A stretch of DNA of 64,000 nt from Eledone cirrhosa (GCA_964016885.1 OZ024740.1:205156976-205220975); one strand, 5' to 3'; counted from the stretch's first letter, positions 20,820-31,084 are shown. Made by a program: numbers and translations. Notes: generated by a model not told the origin, from the sequence alone.

Positions 20820-21449
20820 CCCACAACACTTTATGGCCAAAATCTAAAGAATGTGTTACATTTGATGTCCCAAAATGAGTGGTTACGAGAAACTGGAAGA
20901 CTAGCTTTTATTCACAGTTGTATAAAAAACATTACCTTTTCTTCTCTTTCCAGAAGTTATTTCTAGAAAGGAGTTTCTAGACAAATGATTATTTCTAATA
21001 TACAACATATTGTTTTTGTTATAAATCTAATTATTTACAAAACTCAAAATATTACAAATTGTTTATAATTCTTACAGAATGAAAATATAAACACATAATA
21101 AATACAATTAATTATTGCTAGGAACCTCATAAATATAATGCACAAAAATATAAGATCAAAGCGAGAGAAAAGTATAAATAAAAACAACCATCAATTTGTA
21201 ATGTTATTTATGTATATCTTTGTAAACATGTATAATTTATTCACATTTATAATAGCATATATAATGACACAATGCTTAGAGGAAAGTCATAAAATCACTT
21301 ATATCAACACAAGTGGATAAGTTACTTCAGAATGAAAATATAAACAGAGCATATAAATAAATTTACAGTAGAATAACATAACAAATATGTTTTAAATATA
21401 TACATAAATAACATTACAAATGCCTCGGTAACACTACAAAGGATGATAC
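20820..21449. repeat. Dispersed AT-rich repeat, partner of 27,940-28,511
   Basis: The blocks 'gaatgaaaatataaacacat' (21,081 and again 21,331) and 'aaatatgttttaaatatata' (21,385) recur at 28,453 and 28,088. Both copies lie immediately left of LTR-element sequence. It is non-coding. Confidence 0.6.
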
Positions 21450-21670
21450 TGTGGGTATGGTGTGGTGTGCAGTGGCCGGAGGCTGGGGAGTGCTCGACCG
21501 GAAGGGCCAGCAGGTCTGCCCCTCTCTAGGGTGGTCAGCGAATGTGGTGGACGTCAGTTTTGGAGCTCCCAGTTAACGAGTTGGATTGTACGCATGTGGG
21601 AGAGGAGAAACCAGCCATTGGATTAGCGGTGCCAGCGAAAGCGGTAAGTGAAGTAGCTTTTTCTAACCAC
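21450..21670 (+). repeat. Left LTR of LTR retrotransposon
   Basis: It starts TGTGGGTATGGTGTGG and ends near CTAACCAC, about 221 bp. It matches the right LTR at 25,276-25,526. The 5-bp target duplication GATAC lies just left (21,445-21,449) and just right of the element (25,527-25,531). Confidence 0.88.
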
Positions 21671-21816
21671 CAAGCTATTTTGGCACTGGAAACAGATCTG
21701 ATTTATCAAAAAAAAGAACTTTCTCGAAAACAAAGCTACTGGAAACACAGAAAGGAGTCTGGTGTTTTTTATTACTTACCGCAGGACAAAATTAGGATAT
21801 GGCGACAAGATTATGA

Positions 21817-22542
21817 ATGAGCGGAGAAGCGAATAGAGCATTTACCGGTGAAGGCGATGTTGTCGCTTGGCTGCGAAAAGTCCGGCTGTTTGCAAGCTTA
21901 CAGAAGATAGAAGATGTGGCTGGCCTCATGGCACTGTACCTCGAGGGGGATGCGTTGGCACTCTTCCTAGAGATGGATGAACACAGCCAAAGGGATGCTC
22001 AAAAGATTGAGAGGCGCATGATGGAAACGATCGCGGAAGGACCGTTAGCCGCTTTTGCTAAGCTGGCAAGGATTAGATGGAACGATGAAGGCATTGACAA
22101 TTTCGCAGCGGAAATACGGCGATTGGCCATGTTGGCTGGATATCAGGTGGAATGCGAATGCACAGTGCGGTTGGCGTTCATAAATGGATTTCCAGACGAC
22201 ATAGCGGTGAAACTGCAGCAAGTCCCGGGTTACAAGGAAATGGAGATGCGTGCACTGGTGGAGCAAGCCCGCATCATAGCAGAAGATGCCAAGAAGAGTG
22301 TCGCGGCAATAGCAATGACAGAGGCCCAAGGCAGCCGGCAGCGAAACGGTGAAAGGGAGGCAATCACGGCACGTGGTTGCTGTTTTAGGTGCCAAGGCCT
22401 GCACATGGCGAGAGAGTGTAGAGAGTCAAGGCTGGACAAAATATGCTACCGGTGTAAGCGACCAGGCCACATCGCTACTAGCTGCGACCAGGGAAACGAT
22501 CCAGGGGGAACTACTGCGTCACTAGCTGCCCCTTACGAGTAG
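21817..22542 (+). CDS. LTR retrotransposon Gag with two CCHC zinc knuckles
   Basis: This 241-residue open frame is intact from ATG to TAG. Residues about 1-150 form a capsid-like helical domain (DVVAWLRKVRLFASL, LMALYLEGDALALFL, FINGFPDDIAVKLQ) like Ty3/Gypsy-type Gag. Near the C-terminus are two zinc knuckles, CCFRCQGLHMARECRES (C-x2-C-x3-H-x4-C) and CYRCKRPGHIATSCDQ (C-x2-C-x4-H-x4-C), which bind the element's RNA. It lies between the left LTR and the protease reading frame and is the only undamaged ORF in the element. Start choice: 21,817 gives the first Met before the capsid-like region. Confidence 0.88.
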   Translation: MSGEANRAFTGEGDVVAWLRKVRLFASLQKIEDVAGLMALYLEGDALALFLEMDEHSQRDAQKIERRMMETIAEGPLAAFAKLARIRWNDEGIDNFAAEIRRLAMLAGYQVECECTVRLAFINGFPDDIAVKLQQVPGYKEMEMRALVEQARIIAEDAKKSVAAIAMTEAQGSRQRNGEREAITARGCCFRCQGLHMARECRESRLDKICYRCKRPGHIATSCDQGNDPGGTTASLAAPYE

Positions 22543-22544
22543 AA

Positions 22545-22871
22545 GCGCTGCTCGTGGTGAAAGTTTTTGTGAGGGGAAAGCCACAGCGACCCCTCGTGGA
22601 CACGGGCTGTACAACGACACTGGTGACCGCGGGGGTGGCGCAGAGGTGGAGAGGGAAGAGCAGCGTAAGGGCAGTCGATGGTAGGAAAATTGAATGCTGA
22701 GGTCGCAGTGAGGTTGAGATGGCGGTACGGAGAAAGAAAATAAGGCTTTCTGCCATCGTAGTCAACAACGTGGTGGATGAGATTGGTGTTGTTATGGGCA
22801 TGGACGCAATTGGCCGTCTAGGAGGCGTCACAGTGAACAACGTCGGTGTGTCGTTTGGCAGTGCCGCATAG
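22545..22871 (+). pseudogene. Retropepsin-like aspartic protease of the LTR element, one stop
   Basis: Immediately after the gag stop and in a single frame, LLVVKVFVRGKPQRPLVDTG carries the catalytic D-T-G near 22,598. VVMGMDAIGRLGG near 22,793 is the second retropepsin-type strand. One in-frame TGA at about 22,698 splits the two motifs. The family would cleave the Gag-Pol polyprotein. It is too short and too adjacent to be anything but the pol N-terminus. Confidence 0.75.
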
Positions 22872-22880
22872 GTATGCGCT

Positions 22881-23836
22881 GTGAGTATGCGACAGGAGAA
22901 TCAGAAGGCCCGCGAGGAGAAATATCCCACTTACACTGTACAGGACAAAGACTTCAAGGCTGTGTTCGATGGGCAACGATGGGTTGTTGAGTGGTACTGG
23001 AAGGGAGAACCACCAACACTGAAGACCAAAGTGGGCTGCTATCAACACACATTGAAGGGAGACATTAGGAGCGAGAGGTAGAGAGATGGATTGAGGGGGG
23101 CATACTGCTTCCCTGGAAAGAGGAGGTGAAGTGTGGAGTATTGCCGTTAATGGCAGTGGTGCAACCCACGAAGAACAAGGTGAGGCCGGTACTGGACTTT
23201 CGGGAGCTGAACGAGCACGTATCATGCCACACGGGTAGCGAGGTCACGGATGTTTCAGGGGAAACCCTGCGTGAGTGGAGACGCATGACGGGGGCTTCCG
23301 CAATCGTCGATTTAAAGTCGGCATACTTACAATTACACATAGATGAGAAGCTCTGGCAGTATCAGCTGGGCAGGTATAAGGGCTCGACATATTGCCTGAC
23401 CAGGCTCGGTTTCGGGCTGAGCTCTGCACCGAAGATCATGGCGGAAGTCCTCAAGACTATTCTGGGAAAGGCCGACAAGATGAAGAGGGCCACTAATTCC
23501 TACATTGACGACATCCTAGTGGATGAGTCTGTAGTGTCGGCGGCGGAGGTCACGAGCCATTTACAGGGGTATGGACTGGCTGCGAAGCCGTCAGAAGCGT
23601 TGGAGGGAGGAGCCGCGCTGGGACTTAGGCTATGGCGAGACAGGACGGGCGTGTTAGTATTCCAGAGGGGAAATGAAGTTCCAGAACTGGGCCCAAGTAT
23701 GAGTAGGCTGGAGCTTTTCTCGGTGTGTGGAAAGTTGGGGGGTCACTACCCGATTGCTCGGTGGCTCCGGACGGCATGCAGCTATGTCGAGAGACGAGCG
23801 GGCGGGGTGACTTGGAGTGATAGACGGTGGCCATGA
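22881..23836 (+). pseudogene. LTR retrotransposon reverse transcriptase, frameshifted
   Basis: An N-terminal piece is at 22,881-23,081 in one frame and the RT core at 23,126-23,836 in another. The core has VRPVLDFRELNEHV near 23,190, IVDLKSAYLQLHID near 23,305 (first catalytic Asp) and SYIDDILVDE near 23,500 (catalytic DD). YCLTRLGFGLSSAPKIM is the typical Gypsy-group palm region. A connection region with GGHYPIARWLRTACSYVE follows. The RT-RNase H-integrase order identifies the Ty3/Gypsy arrangement rather than Ty1/Copia. I cannot assign a lineage within Gypsy without a tree. Confidence 0.88.
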
Positions 23837-24282
23837 TGCAGGAGATCGTGGAGAGGGTGAAGGCCGACGACCAAATGCTGGGAAACTGGTATGTTCTCAA
23901 ATTGCAGAGCAGGGCCGTATGGTGTGATGCAAGCAGCATAGCGCTGGGTGTCACGTTGGAGAGAGGTGTTGAGGTCGAGGATGCAGCCTGGCTTAGGAAG
24001 AAGGACGATTGCAACCACATCAATGTGGCCGAACTGGACGCGGTGTTGAGAGGGGTGAACCTCGCCATGAGGTGGGGACTGCGCACCATCGAGATTCGCA
24101 CCAACTTGGCTACTGTACTTGGATGGGCAAGATCAGTGCTCACCAGTGCGAAGAGAGGGGCGGCAGAGATGCTGATAAAGCGCCGCCTGGGAACTTAAGG
24201 AGAGCTGACCACCAAGTTCGACCTGCGGCTGAGTGTAGAGAAAAATAGGGCGGACGTTTTAATCAGGGTAAAGAAAGGCTGG
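23827..24282 (+). pseudogene. LTR retrotransposon RNase H domain
   Basis: VWCDASSIALGVTLE near 23,920 gives the first catalytic Asp and VAELDAVLRGVNLAM near 24,025 the Glu. The next conserved position, normally Asp in a TDS motif, reads RTNLATVLGW near 24,095, so an active-site residue appears lost. The frame differs from the RT upstream and breaks again after 24,198. The domain removes the RNA template during cDNA synthesis in this family. Confidence 0.8.
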
Positions 24283-25256
24283 ATGGAAGCGCCGGAGGAT
24301 GTAGAAGAGGAGATAGCTGCCGTGTCGGATCTGAAAGGTTTGCATGACATGCACCACATGGGAGTGGATAGGACCCTGTTCCTAGCCAGGAGAATCGACT
24401 CGGACGTTAGCAGACACAGTGTTCAAAGAGTGGTTAGCGGCTGCGTCCGATGTCAGTCGATTGATCTTGCCCCGGGTGTGCACGAAGCGGGAAGCGATTG
24501 GCGGTGGATGTAACACACTACCGACAAGGAACATACCTCTCAATGGTCGACTGTGGACCAGGACGGATGGCGATATGGAGGGAGATGAAGACTAGAATGG
24601 CCGAGAAAATGACGCGGACATTGAGAGAGGTGTTCTTGGAGTGGGGCCCTGTGGACGAACTGCTGATGGACAACAGCGCAGCGTTCCACTCAGAGGCGCT
24701 GAGGGAGATGCTCGATGGATGGAAGGTGGACCGTTTCTTCAGAGCAGTGTACAGGCAGAGCGGAAATGGAATCGTGGAGCGACAGCACCGGACAATCAAA
24801 GCAATGGCGGAGCGGGGCCACATCTCACCAATGGAGGCAGTGTTCTGGTACAACATGTCTCCTCGGGTGGGATAGGTTGAGGAATCGGTGCCACACAGAA
24901 CAGTATTCAGATACGAGTGGTGGCACCCGTGCACGCCACCACAACGGCCAGCGGGGAGAGAGAATGCATTCGTGCAGGTGGGCGAAGAAGTCTGGATTAA
25001 ACCCCCAGATGCATGTTGCACATCTCAATGGGGAAGGGGAACGGTGACGGCCATAAATTCCCAGAACAATGTGTCCGTGGACGGAGTACAACGTCATGTC
25101 CTGGATGTCCATAGAATTACTGTGTCAACGGACTCCGAGGAAGAGGAATTCCAAAGTGCCGCCCCAACACTGCGGAGATCGCAAAGAAGTCGCAAACCAC
25201 CAACCTGGACAGTATACTTTCACATGCAGCAGGACGAGGGGGAAATTGATCCTTGA
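24283..25256 (+). pseudogene. LTR retrotransposon integrase (HHCC, DDE core, C-terminal domain)
   Basis: The zinc-binding N-terminus HDMHHMGVDRT ... CVRCQS is at about 24,335-24,460. After a frameshift near 24,505 the core follows: first Asp in MAVDVTHY at about 24,500, second in LLMDNSAAF near 24,665, and Glu in GNGIVERQHR near 24,775 (D-x35-E spacing). An in-frame TAG lies at 24,873. The same frame then gives a C-terminal domain (VGEEVWIKPPD ... GRGTVTAIN ... HVLDVHRITV) and ends at 25,256. It catalyses insertion of the cDNA. The catalytic triad is present, but the stop and frameshift disable this copy. Confidence 0.88.
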
Positions 25257-25275
25257 GATCAGGGGTGGGGGGGCG

Positions 25276-25526
25276 TGTAGGTATGGTGTGGTGTGTGGTG
25301 GCCGGAGGCTGGGGAGTGCTTGACCGGAAGGGTGCTTGACCGGAAGGGTACTCGACCGGAAGGGCCAGCAGGTCTGCCTCTCTCAGTGGTCAGCGAACAT
25401 GGTGGACGTCAGTTTTGGAGCTCCCGGTTAACGAGTTGGATTGTATGCACGTGGGAGAGGAGAAACCAACCATTGGATTAGTGGTGCCAGTGAAAGCGGT
25501 AAGTGAAGTAGCTTTTTCTAACCACA
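25276..25526 (+). repeat. Right LTR of LTR retrotransposon
   Basis: It begins TGTAGGTATGGTGTGG after a purine/G-rich tract ('aggggtgggggggcg') that fits a polypurine tract, and ends CTAACCACA. It is about 251 bp, some 30 bp longer than the left LTR, because 'tgaccggaagggt' units near 25,320-25,360 are repeated. TSD GATAC is at 25,527-25,531. Confidence 0.88.
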
Positions 25527-25542
25527 GATACAATGAAAGATA

Positions 25543-26848
25543 CGAGGGGGGATCAAAAAGTTCGCGGAATTTTTCAGAAAATATTCTATTTTTCAAAAAA
25601 TATGATTTACCTTCAATTTATTTTTCTACATAGTTGCCATCCAGGTCAATACACTTCACAAGGCGATGCTTCCAGCTTCGAGAGCCGTCTCTAAAGAAAG
25701 TTGAAGGCCTTGTTCGAAGCCATGTGTTGGCAGTGTTTTTAGCTTCTTCAACACCACTAAAACGGGTTCCTTTTAGCATTTCTTTGAGTTTTGGAAAGAG
25801 GAAAAAGTCTGATAGGGCTAAATCTGGACTATAAGGCGGGTGAGGAAGCACTTCCCATCGAAATTCTCGAAGAACTTCTTTTGCAACCCGCGCAGAATGC
25901 GCTGGTGCATTGTCATGGTCAAACAAGATACCACCATGAAGTTTCCCTTTTCGTTTCTTGACTAATGCCTCTTTCAGTTTCCTTAAAACATTTGCATAGT
26001 AAGCTCCTGTCACAGTTCTTTGACCTTCAAGATAATCTATTAGTATCACCCCATCTGAATCCCAGAAAATGGTGGCCATCACTTTTTATCCGACTTTTGA
26101 GATTTGAACTTGATTGGCCCCGATAATCCACGCGGAAGCCACTGTTTTGACTGCTGTTTGGATTCAGGATCATACTGATAGATCCAGGTTTCATCTCCGG
26201 TGATGATTCTGGTCAGGAAATGCTCTTCATCAACTTCAATTTTGTTTAATATCGCCAAAGACAGATCACTTCGAAGAATCAGCTGATCAGGGCGCAACGC
26301 TTTTGGGACCCATCGCACTGAAAGCTTGCTTAGTCCCAAATTATCGTGCAGAATTAAATTTGCCGAACCATATGAAATGTCGAGGGACTTAGCTAACTGA
26401 TTAACTGTTATTCTTCGATCTTCTTCAAAGTCTGAGCAGCCTCAACGTTTGATCATTTTTTGATGTTCCTAGTCTTCCACTGCGATGGTCGTCTTCAAGG
26501 TCGTCTCTCCCTTGTTTGAATTGCTGAATCCACTTGTAGACAGCAGTTTTCTTTGGAGCAGTAGTACCGTAAACTTTAACTCAAGCCTCCATAATCTGTG
26601 TCCCTTTCCATTTGAGTTTCACCAGAAACTTGATATTCGATCTTATCTCAAAATAACTATTTTCCATTGTTCCAAAAAGAGGTTTTTTAAAGTGTGTTAG
26701 TACTGTACAATAGTCCACGCATAACTGACTACAAGTGACTAATAGCAAGGTAAACACCCAATGACAATGTTCTGACATGTTTAATATTGTTTTAACCTAT
26801 TTTTTTCTTACTACGATAAAATTCCGCGAACTTTTTGATCCCCCCTCG
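25543..26848 (-). mobile_element. Mariner transposon, complete length
   Basis: The inverted terminal repeats are CGAGGGGGGATCAAAAAGTT at the left and the complement at the right, with TA at both sides (25,541-25,542 and 26,849-26,850). At 1,306 bp it is the normal mariner size. It encodes one transposase on the minus strand (next entry). It lies only about 15 bp beyond the right LTR of the LTR element and inserted independently of it. Confidence 0.95.
25618..26585 (-). pseudogene. Mariner transposase, disrupted
   Basis: The N-terminal HTH region (VYKWIQQFKQGRDDLEDD near 26,520, then TVNQLAKSLDISYGS near 26,400) is in shifted frames with at least one stop near 26,440. The next part is open at 26,339-26,079 (LSVRWVPKAL ... 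TGDETWIY, first catalytic Asp), ending in a stop near 26,080. The last part is 26,082-25,618, starting MATIFWDSDGVILIDYLEG, with the second Asp in FDHDNAPAHS and the third in YSPDLALSDFFLF, the mariner D,D34D signature. The catalytic triad residues are all present. The lesions near 26,440 and 26,080 make it inactive as written. Family: mariner of the Tc1/mariner superfamily. Confidence 0.93.
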
Positions 26849-27039
26849 TATATTCCTTCAATGCTACAATATTAAAGAAAATGTAAAGGAAGGGGTGAAC
26901 AACGGAGCCAACACCAGAGCAAAAGACAGCAATGTCGCAAGTACTGGGCAACCTCTCTAATGATTTTTGAGGCAAGCCAGCACACTCGCAGCGTTGCCTC
27001 GGGTGATGGCGAATGTTATGTATATCTTTTATATTTGTT

Positions 27040-27232
27040 ATATGATAATTGTTTCTACTTTTGGCACAGGCCAGCAATTACCCAGTGCATTACTGGTACT
27101 TCATTTTATTGACTCCATAAGGATGAAAGGCAAAGTTAACCTCGGTGGGATTTGAACTCAGAATGGCAAGGGCCGTAACTCTATGCATCAAAGCATGGTG
27201 TCCGACCCTCTACCGATACTGCCAATCCACCA
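27040..27232 (-). repeat. OR-type tRNA-derived SINE
   Basis: On the minus strand it runs from the tRNA-like head ('tatcggtagagggtcggac') through GAGTTCAAATCCCACCGAGG to 'ctggcctgtgccaaaagta'. It is nearly full length. Confidence 0.8.
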
Positions 27233-27239
27233 CAATAAT

Positions 27240-27611
27240 AAATGTTCTTTAGAAAAAAAAATATAAAGATGTTTATGCTATATAAACCCCCGCCCCATCA
27301 ATTCACTACCAAGTGCAACAATTGGCCACACACCACAAGGGTATTTTATTTTAGCGACGAAGAATTAACGTTTGTATCGTCATATTTATATGTAAAATCC
27401 TATGCACTTGCCTATAAAAATGCCAATATGTTCATAAGTTTGTTTTATAAAAACAAAACAAAAAATCCTGTAAATGATGGTAGTTTGCCAATGACTTAAC
27501 TCTTTCGTAACCCATATTTGGAATAGAATATACTGCCTATACTTCTCAAATTATATTTGGAGAGATTTAGTAATATAACTAACTTGCTCATTATTCAGCT
27601 AGCGTTTAGAG
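27240..27611. other. AT-rich sequence; partial 'ttaactctttcgtaa' repeat from 27,498
   Basis: No gene. From 27,498 it is a copy of the TTAACCCTTTTGT repeat also present at 39,450-39,590. That paralogue gives the empty site for the MITE at 27,612. Confidence 0.5.
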
Positions 27612-27928
27612 CAGGGGTGTGCAACATATTCCATTGGCGGGCCACTTTTGAACATTGGAACAACTATTAGAGCCATTAATATTTATTAAGCACTATTCCC
27701 AAGATTCACCACAACTTCTTTCCATGACATGGAACTGGGAAATTATAACACACCATCCTTCCAGTGAAGCGCTTTAGTATAGGTCAACTAATAGAAAATG
27801 GTATTACGGTTACGAAAAAAATTCTAAATAAGCCTACAAGGTAAAAATTGAAAACGGTCATCGCGGGCCACTCTGACTGGCCTGGCTGGCTGGATTGTGG
27901 CCCACTGGCCGCCTATTGCACGCCCCTG
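27612..27928. mobile_element. 317-bp hAT-like MITE
   Basis: The ends are CAGGGGTGTGCAAC and (complement) CAGGGGCGTGC. The exact 8-bp duplication GTTTAGAG is at 27,604-27,611 and 27,929-27,936. There is no ORF. 'gcgggccac' blocks near both ends recall hAT-derived MITEs. The related repeat at 39,555-39,570 has the uninterrupted site 'ggtatttagagcatagc'. Confidence 0.88.
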
Positions 27929-27939
27929 GTTTAGAGCAT

Positions 27940-28511
27940 AGTTTAACAAATATTAGATAGATATATGCACTTTAAAATATACAACATTGTATCAAAACTT
28001 TTATTCACAGTGGTATAAAGAAAATAAATTATTTTACTCATAATTTTTTAAATTATAGTTCTATAAATTTACAGTAGAATTATGTTGCAAATATGTTTTA
28101 AATATATACATAAATAACATAACAAATGAATAGATAACACCCAAAATTGTTTGCAATTCGTTCAGAACGACAAATATGTCTAAACCGTGTATAATAACAC
28201 AATAATATAAATTCCTGAACAAAAATGATAAAGGAAAGAAAGAAAAGAAAAGGGAGAGGGAAATTCACCACCAAGTGTGACAATCTATAACACCTCACAC
28301 CTTGGGGGTTAACTGTACACTTACACGGCCGCAACATTACCATGGGTGATGGCGAGGCTAAGGCGCTGAAATAACCAGACACCCTCACGGGCATCACCTG
28401 GCACCTCAGTAAGGCAAGCCGCGAGTGAAGACAAGAACTTCGTTGTCTCACAATTCTTTCAGGATGAAAATATAAACACATAATAAATATAATTAACTAT
28501 TGCTAAGAACC
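27940..28511. repeat. Dispersed AT-rich repeat, partner of 20,820-21,449
   Basis: It shares 'aaatatgttttaaatatata', 'cataacaaat' and 'gaatgaaaatataaacacat'-type blocks with the 21-kb copy. Right border: 'ttgctaagaacc' abuts the LTR-like start at 28,512. Confidence 0.55.
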
Positions 28512-28733
28512 TGTAGCGGATACAATATGGTAGGAAGAATAGGATGAGAGTATAATATAACAATATGAACTTACTATGCGTATGTGTGTGTGTGTGTGCC
28601 TATTCTTAGTTTATCTTATTCTCATAGTAGTAATGGCCAATCTCTCAGGCAGGCATGATTGGCTGTCTGGCTGCGAAGGTAAGCCAGTGAGAGCCAGGAG
28701 AAAGATAAGGTGAAAGGTCTACTGACTCCACAT
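28512..28733 (-). repeat. Probable 3' LTR of second LTR retrotransposon
   Basis: On the minus strand it would start TGTGGAGTCAGTAG near 28,733 and end ATCCGCTACA at 28,512 (TG...CA). A purine tract (GAGGGAAGAAGGGGAAAA) lies just inside at about 28,760-28,780, where a polypurine tract is expected. There is no second LTR in the window for comparison, so the limits are inferred. Confidence 0.5.
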
Positions 28734-28879
28734 AGTTATCTTCTTGACTGCTGCTTCGATTTTCCCCTTCTTCCCTCAGTCCTTGTATTTATAATAAGTG
28801 CTAAAGTTAGAAGGATAAATATATAATCTGACCTGTGGTTAGCATCTCCCAAGGGGTTGGGGTCACAGGTCAAATGAAA

Positions 28880-29590
28880 TGTCATCCATGATCGTTGACA
28901 GGACAAAGGCAAGAATTTCCAACGATTGAGTGTCCCAGAGGCGGGAAAGCTTTCTCCATTGAGATGTGCAACGCGTATTTGGGGGCTTGACCCATACCTC
29001 TTCGCTCCACTCATACAAATGTGCTCTCTCTCTCCACTGGCTGTTGTGGTAGCATCCACGAGTGTCGCCAATCGTATCTATATATTGCCCTGTGCGGCAC
29101 CGACTCCTCGGTCTGTCCCACCCAAGGAGACATGTTGTACCAGAACACTGCCTCCATTGGCCAAATGTGCCCCCTTTCCGCCATGGCCTTGATCATGCGA
29201 TGGTGTCTCTCCACAATCCCATTTCCATTCGGCTTGTATGCCGCTCTGAAGAAGCGGTTCACCTTCCAATTGTCAAGCATTTCCCTTAACACCTCCGAGC
29301 GAAACTGCCCCTCTCGTTCACACCTTCTTCTCACTGGTAAGCACTGATCTCACCCATTCGAGTCAGTGCGGATTTCTATGGTGCGCAGCCCCATCTCAGG
29401 GCGAGATTAACTCCCCTCAGCACATTATCCAGTTCAGCCAAGTTGATGTGGTTTCAGTCCTCCTTATTCCTGAGCCAGGCTGCATCCTCGACCTCGATGC
29501 CTCCTATCTCCAGAGTGACCCCTAGTGCTATGCTGCTGGCATCAAACTATACGATGCTGCTCTCTGATTTGAGGGCGTTTGTTTATATTT
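28880..29590 (-). pseudogene. Second LTR retrotransposon pol remnant (RNase H scrap + integrase), internally deleted
   Basis: Minus strand. RNase H pieces lie at about 29,575-29,345 (SSIALGVTLE, EVEDAAWLRN, HINLAELDNVLRG). Integrase follows from about 29,310 to 28,900 (EVLREMLDNWKVNRFFRAAY, GNGIVERHHR, MEAVFWYNMSPWVG, VAHLNGE). It aligns closely with 23,915-25,050 of the first element. Everything between RNase H and the middle of the integrase core has been deleted, including the zinc-binding domain and the first two catalytic Asp. An opposite-strand relative of the same family. Confidence 0.85.
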
Positions 29591-29629
29591 TGTTATTGTG
29601 TATGCCAAAAATATCTGTACAAGAATATA

Positions 29630-29632
<3 letters not shown>

Positions 29633-29676
<44 letters not shown>
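29633..29676. repeat. (TA)n microsatellite
   Basis: About 44 bp of uninterrupted TA. Confidence 0.95.
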
Positions 29677-29679
<3 letters not shown>

Positions 29680-29681
<2 letters not shown>

Positions 29682-29968
29682 TAACAGATTAAAGTTTAAG
29701 CAAAGAATCGCTGCTTTCACCCATAACGGGATCTTCTGAAACTAAAAAAATCAATCTGTGAACGCAGAAGTAAATATTTCGAAAAACATTGCAACCGAAG
29801 GAAAACAGGAAGACGATACTTTGGTTTGTGAAGACGTTCCCTGGCAATGCATGGAAAATAGGGAACATAATATGTCAGCAATGATCAGAATATATATATA
29901 TACACACTATATATATATATATATATATACACACACATACAGATAGTGAAGTCATAATGTCGTAATGC
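29680..29968. other. Unrecognised sequence with TA/CA microsatellites
   Basis: The short frame at 29,758-29,946 has no recognised similarity and ends in a TA/CA repeat. No gene is supported. Confidence 0.4.
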
Positions 29969-29969
29969 A

Positions 29970-30160
29970 GACAGCCAGATTATAAGGGCGCGACATTACC
30001 AGCGCCTAATGCGGTCCCTAGAGCATTGAAATTTTGAAATATTTTTTGCTCGAAACACTCACAGTATTACATGTGTAAAGTTTGAAATCAATCAGTTGGG
30101 TGGTTCTCGAGTTTTAGGGAGTCAGACAGAGAGACATTCTCTGTTTTAGATATATAAATA
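29970..30160 (-). mobile_element. Helitron-like non-autonomous fragment
   Basis: Read on the minus strand, 'ccctaaaactcgagaa', 'tttacacatgtaatac' and 'gaccgcattaggcgctgg' parallel 13,087-13,500 of the Helitron-like element, so this is a reverse-oriented fragment of that family. The 3' CTAG end is not visible. Confidence 0.55.
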
Positions 30161-30359
30161 AACACTTTAAAAGAAAGAGCTTTGTATCATGTAACCAGGA
30201 GGGGAGGGGGGTCAGGTGGTATGGTATTGAGTGTTAATATCAGATTTACACACAAGTTTGAAACTGTAGCTATGTAATGTCTTCTTAGTTTTTCACTAAC
30301 CCAAGTAAGACAGAAAACATTTAATTTAATATTTAGAAATATTGGACAAACATCAACCA

Positions 30360-30760
30360 TGATTCTATGTCAGCTTTCTATAATGGTATAGGTTGGATAG
30401 ACTGTCGTGGTCTGAATCAGTTCTTATTCAGAGTTACTGTCTGTTAGAGGGGTTAGAGACCATATCTTTATGATGGTATAGGTTGGATAGACTGTCGTGG
30501 TCTGAATCAGTTCTTATTCAGAGTTACTGTCTGTTAGAGGGGTTAGAGACCATATCTTTATGATGGTATAGGTTGGATAGACTGTCGTGGTCTGAATCAG
30601 TTCTTATTCAGAGTTACTGTTCTGAGACCATATCTCACTTTTACTGGGGTTAGAGACTATATCTCACTTGTACATTCCATTTTTGTTTTGGATTCTACAG
30701 CTGAATACCCTCACAGCAATCACTTTACAGCGTATACTGGATGCATTTTATTGTTTACCC
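30360..30760 (-). repeat. LINE-tail-derived sequence with a 90-bp tandem triplication
   Basis: The segment starting 'taatggtataggttggatag' at 30,381 repeats at 30,471 and 30,561 (period 90 bp, about 2.9 copies), with near identity between copies. The following 'ctacagctgaataccctcac' and 'cgtatactggatgcatttta' match the (GAT)n LINE tail. Confidence 0.8.
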
Positions 30761-30944
30761 AGATGCCTTACCTTATTTCATATAATTAGTTGCTCTTTTG
30801 ACCAGACTAGGTTACTAGACACCTTTATTCTCATGTCTACTTTTGTATGTAAGAAGTCATAATTTGGTAACAGAAAGTTATAATACATTTCTCTTTTTCT
30901 ATATTTTCTTTCTATTAATATACAAAAAACAAATAGATAATAAA

Positions 30945-31030
30945 ATAAGTACTGAGGTCAATATGATTGACTAAATCCCTTCAAGGTGGTGCCCCAGCAT
31001 GACAACAGTCTAATGACTGAAACAAGGAAA
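30945..31030 (-). repeat. SINE/MIR-like cephalopod repeat ('catgctggggcacc' family), fragment
   Basis: The core 'ggtggtgccccagcatgac' followed by 'agtctaatgactgaaa' recurs, in either orientation, at 51,820-51,870, 56,460-56,600 and 61,580-61,680. Confidence 0.65.
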
Positions 31031-31084
31031 AAAATAATAATTAAGTGTTTAATTTCTGATGATGGGTTCAGTAAAGAATAAATC

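Noticed and set aside
24641..25047. Overlapping Gly/Arg-rich ORFs over the integrase
   Set aside because: Shadow frames of the integrase coding strand.
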